Assembly (NCBI GenBank): GCA_036345935.2
Contig: JADWOT020000001.1
Coordinates: forward strand, 31,749,062-31,813,061
Direction: 5' to 3'
From: Taenia hydatigena
Taxonomy: Eukaryota > Platyhelminthes > Cestoda > Cyclophyllidea > Taeniidae
Length of the DNA: 64,000 nucleotides
Shown: positions 60,271-64,000 of the stretch, one piece after another
Position numbering within the stretch: the stretch's first letter is position 1
Layout of the letters: each line of letters begins with the position of its first letter
The notes under the pieces: generated by a model
Told to the model about the DNA's origin: nothing
Seen by the model: only the letters and a program-made list of their open reading frames with translations
Database searches by the model: none
Made by a program: the position numbers and the translations under genes

Positions 60271-60649
60271 CATTTCAATGTGCCTATTAGAGGACGAGAA
60301 TAAACAAAAGACCACAATTTAGCTACTTTATTTGCAAGCAGCGCAAGCCTTACTGCCCGTGTAATTTAGCATGTCCAAGATGAATGCAAACAGGGCAGAG
60401 AAGGAGCAAAAGTCGACTAGCTGTGATGAGACAATGCAGTCAAATGTACAAGGTGCTGGTTTGGTGGTTGAATTATGTAAAAGAGGAGGAGGAGAGAGCT
60501 TAGAGTGTACTCATAGAGTTGAAAGTGTATGTCTGCATTCTGTGATTTTAACACAGTCTGCAGCTCAATGACTCCATCTCTCAGTTTTGTGACCTACTCG
60601 GGCCTCCTGATAGGAGGAATAGAAGACCAAGCGAATAGGTCGAATTGTG

Positions 60650-62340
60650 ACATTTGAATTCCGGATACTGGCAGGCCATATTAAGTTGGCCTAGCAGGGC
60701 AATGCCCACAGCATAATAAGTGCGGGTTTTCTTGTTCGTTCGAAGGAATTGAGGAGCACGAGTGGATATTTGTGCACAGCGACACATGTGACACGTCTAA
60801 ATGACAATGATAATTAATGATTGGCCTTAATTCCGATTGCTTTGCACTTAATGCATTTCGGTGACAACTCTCTAGCCACGGGTACCGTGGAGAATTAGGG
60901 TAAGGTTTCCCTTCTGGGGCCTAATACAGTCTTAGTAATCTCTGCTTATTTTTACCTATTAGCTGATAGTGACGTGACGTTAGAAAATGATGCACCGGTG
61001 AACTGGCTGATCAAGACAACCGAAAGACGTGTGTGCCTGCCTCTGCCTCCTTGCAGCAGCAACGGACACAGAGATAGCGGCGATACAGCAGAAATAATGC
61101 GCCTAGTCCCCTTCACACTACCTTGCCCATCACGCCGCCAATGACAGAGACAGCCATATACATGCACATCCCCTGCACGTTTCAACCAAAGAATGGCCAA
61201 GTGGGGGGAGATGAACGCCAAAGTTTATCTTCCGCTCATTGTCCTCCACTCGCTTGGAGCGAGGACAGCTAGGGCATATCGCCAAAGCTGCGGGCATCCT
61301 CAAATTTGGTACAATTTTTCTTCTTTTTGTCAAGAGGTTGCTTGTGCTTAAAGGCCCTTTGGCAGACACCGTTTGCATCGCCTTCTCCTCAATTATCAAT
61401 CCTCTCATATCGATGCGCTCAATTGTCAGCTTATAGATTCAGACTTTAGTTTCTGTGCAACACGGCATTTGAGTTCTGGCAATCGTCGCTGCAATAAGGA
61501 CAAATTCTCTTCATGTGGTTGAGTGGATATTCCTTCCATTTACACTAAATGCGGTCGGAGCTTAGAAGTGCTGGAACTTCCATCGCCACCTGATTTCATT
61601 TATGCCCTAAATGCTAAGCACAGTACCGCACCCCACTTGCTATTACCAATTCGACTTGACACCTTAGGGATCAACCCGTGACCTAACCTATGTCTTACCT
61701 CGAACAGCGAGCATGACCCGTTTGATGTATTGACCCGCATTTTGTGTCATCATTGCCAACCTCGACGTGAGGACATCACTACAGACATTTGTACGTGGAA
61801 TCGGTTGATACTGCAGCTCCCTCGTTGACTATCGGACCAGTTTTCGTCATTGTGCTGCAGGTACTGCCATTATGTGCCACTTCTCACTCACTGATAATTT
61901 TTGTCAACCACAAGTGTTTACGTCATTACCTTTTGCCCGATTTCACTCAAGTGGTTGGCAAAAATTGGGACCTGATATGACAAAAGGCTTTATTTTGACT
62001 CGAAGTATCTTGTCATAGTGCAAGGGGATTGGAATAAGGGAAAAGCCCTCTACTACTCCTTTTAGCTCTGAGTTGGCATTTGGTCACCGAACCATTTGCT
62101 AATGTTGACAAATCGGAAACCATTTCGGTGCATCGGCACATTTGCACTACATGTGCTTGACAACGTAGTCCTCAGTGTTTGACGAGAAGCTGTCTGCTCC
62201 AAATCTATTTGTTCGGGGAAAAAAGCTCTAAAGTAAAATGGTGGAGGAATGGTCCTTTGTGGTCAGATACCTTTGGGTACGGGCATGAGGGCGTCAACAA
62301 ACCAGCAAATCCATCGAAATGTGCGACAGACTCGACTATC
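60650..62340 (-). repeat. 1.7-kb inverted duplication with 41460-43130
   Basis: Partner block. Bases 62100-62290 are additionally a direct twin of 11030-11240. Confidence 0.75.
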
Positions 62341-63109
62341 ATTCCCTTAAGAAAAGTAGAGCAAAAGCGGGCAACGAGTAGGCTTTATTTGTACTGACGC
62401 AGCTCAATAGACCAATTAGCATGGCTAGCCTGCTAAAGTGCCCATGTAAAATTTAACAGAGTAACTTCCAAGCTTAGAATGATTGCAATTTCTGTTTGTG
62501 CTACTAAAGTCATTAGGATAATCTATCAGTGCTTTTTAACTTTTATTCGATGTCTTTATGATTGAAACTGACGCTCCTTTCCAAGAGGGCGGATTGTTTG
62601 TTTGATTGACATTTCTGCTGCTTCAGCGCCATTTCGTGCGATGGTGGACTTTGGTAAAGCGGGCAACCAAGTGTTCACAGACGAGAGAGTGTGTGCATTT
62701 TCTTTTGGTCATAACAAAATCCCACCTGTACCGACTGCCTTGCATCTTATCCAAAACGAACACACCTAATTCCCTTTCTAGCAGTCTGAGAGGTGTGTCA
62801 CCTGTTGCTTGACACTCATTTGGCCACATTAACCGTTGGGCGCCTGTGTTACTATGCCACTGCAATCCTCAAGACTTAGGTTAAGTCGACCAATTTAGGC
62901 AAAGCTATCATCTCTGCTGCAGTAGCTCTGACTATGGCATATCCATTTGGCACATCAAAGGGGTCACAATAGTTGGTGAGGGTAAGAGAGGCTACGTCTC
63001 AAGTTAATCAGCAATCCATCAAGCCAGGGGACCGAAAAAGCAGCATGTTTGCAATTGGGATTTGTAAAAGTAAAAAAGCGTGGATTAAACCTTATAGGGT
63101 GAGTCCCTT

Positions 63110-64000
63110 AATACGATGAGGTGCCAGCAACTATGCTACGGTGTCCTTGATTTCTGGGATGAGTAAAATGACCAACAGTCCGAATGGTTGGTCATGTTCA
63201 AGATGATACGACGATTTGATGCGACTGTGGCTCCCAGTTAATCGACTACTTTGCGGTCTGGTTAATGAATAGCTTATCACCCACCTCAATTGGCTGCTTA
63301 ATAGGTACCTTCGACCCTCCACAATCTGCTACCTAATGAGTCAGCTAGACTTGAACTTGAATAGTTATTGTCCAAGCTGTAGAACGACTGAATGGCCCAT
63401 CAATTAACCATCAGCTTTGGTGGGCTATTGTCTTTTGGCTAAGTAAATTGCCAACACGAAGCCAAAAGACTAGAGAATGGACCTGACTACTGCTAAAGTA
63501 GAGAGGAATGAAATTTGATGCCAACTGGCCCGAAATGAATTTCGGCAACTCGGCAGATGAGGTGAAAGTGGATCCAATTCTCTCTCACACGATAAAGGAA
63601 CAATCAAAGTGAATTTTAACGTGAAAGCAGATTCTTGCCCTCAGTTAATGCGTGTGGTGATTTGATCTTGCTGTCAGTCAAACCTGCAACAAGCTCAACG
63701 TGTGTCTCCTGTCAGCTCGTCCTGGAGGGTTCAGGTGAGTCACGTGAAGCCTCGAACAAGTCAGCTGACCTCTTTCAGTAATCCAAAAGCTAGCGATTTG
63801 GGTGAGCAATACATTGTTGCATAGGTTTTGTGGCAAAGCAGCCATGCAGTACGACAAAAGAAGCACATCGTGATAGCTCGCTGGAGCCCCTTTTTAATAA
63901 AATAGATCTTATTTGGGAGAGAAAGTTTCAGGCAAAGATGGGGCTACCTTGTTTTCTTTGCATCGAGTAGAATGCGAAAATGTAGTGAGCACTCTATTGA
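63110..64000 (-). repeat. Inverted duplication with 9290-10160, cut by window end
   Basis: Partner of 9290-10160. It may continue past the window. Confidence 0.7.

Overview
This window reads as nuclear DNA of an animal, probably an invertebrate. It has no bacterial gene layout: there are no long packed reading frames, no ribosome-binding sites and no operons. It does have TATA boxes, AATAAA/ATTAAA poly(A) signals, GT-AG splice-site pairs and a very high load of diverged dispersed repeats. Nothing identifies the species. A repeat-rich invertebrate such as a flatworm is a guess. Only one gene is well supported.

The supported gene is a compact intronless unit at about 30,360-30,870 on the plus strand: TATA box, initiator, 115-residue secreted precursor, ATTAAA signal. 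The precursor has a signal peptide, an acidic propiece and a C-terminal arginine-rich amphipathic helix, which is the architecture of a cathelicidin-like host-defence peptide. A dead inverted copy lies about 1.4 kb upstream on the minus strand (about 28,620-29,015). It has lost the TATA box and the start codon, has an in-frame stop, and carries a net 8-base deletion. The live gene's core promoter matches the TATA region of a dispersed repeat (called R1 here) at 22 of 26 bases in the best copy.

Most of the rest is a mosaic of dispersed repeats. R1 carries a conserved short hairpin and a TATA-like box, in about 15 copies. R2 is a gene-like unit that ends in a small protein with a hydrophobic segment, followed in two copies by AATAAA (about 14.0, 15.0, 24.1 and 32.3 kb, with more distant relatives at 47.1 and 49.7 kb). 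R3 is a unit of up to about 900 bp (about 4.7-5.6, 25.3-25.9, 56.9-57.4 and 58.8-59.5 kb). Several larger segments are duplicated. Direct pairs: 7.2-8.7 with 21.3-22.9 kb, 8.8-9.5 with 43.5-44.0 kb, 17.2-18.0 with 44.0-44.9 kb, 0.56-1.33 with 52.9-53.7 kb. Inverted pairs: 9.3-10.2 with 63.1-64.0 kb, 11.4-13.6 with 35.2-37.3 kb, 37.5-38.5 with 55.3-56.2 kb, 41.5-43.1 with 60.65-62.3 kb.

Two other items stand out: a 109-nt imperfect hairpin at 39,626-39,734 that looks like a microRNA precursor or a palindromic element, and a candidate two-exon membrane micro-protein at 52,130-52,432 with a 51-nt intron. All repeat boundaries were judged by eye and are approximate. Most open frames here are short, lie inside repeats and are probably not genes.
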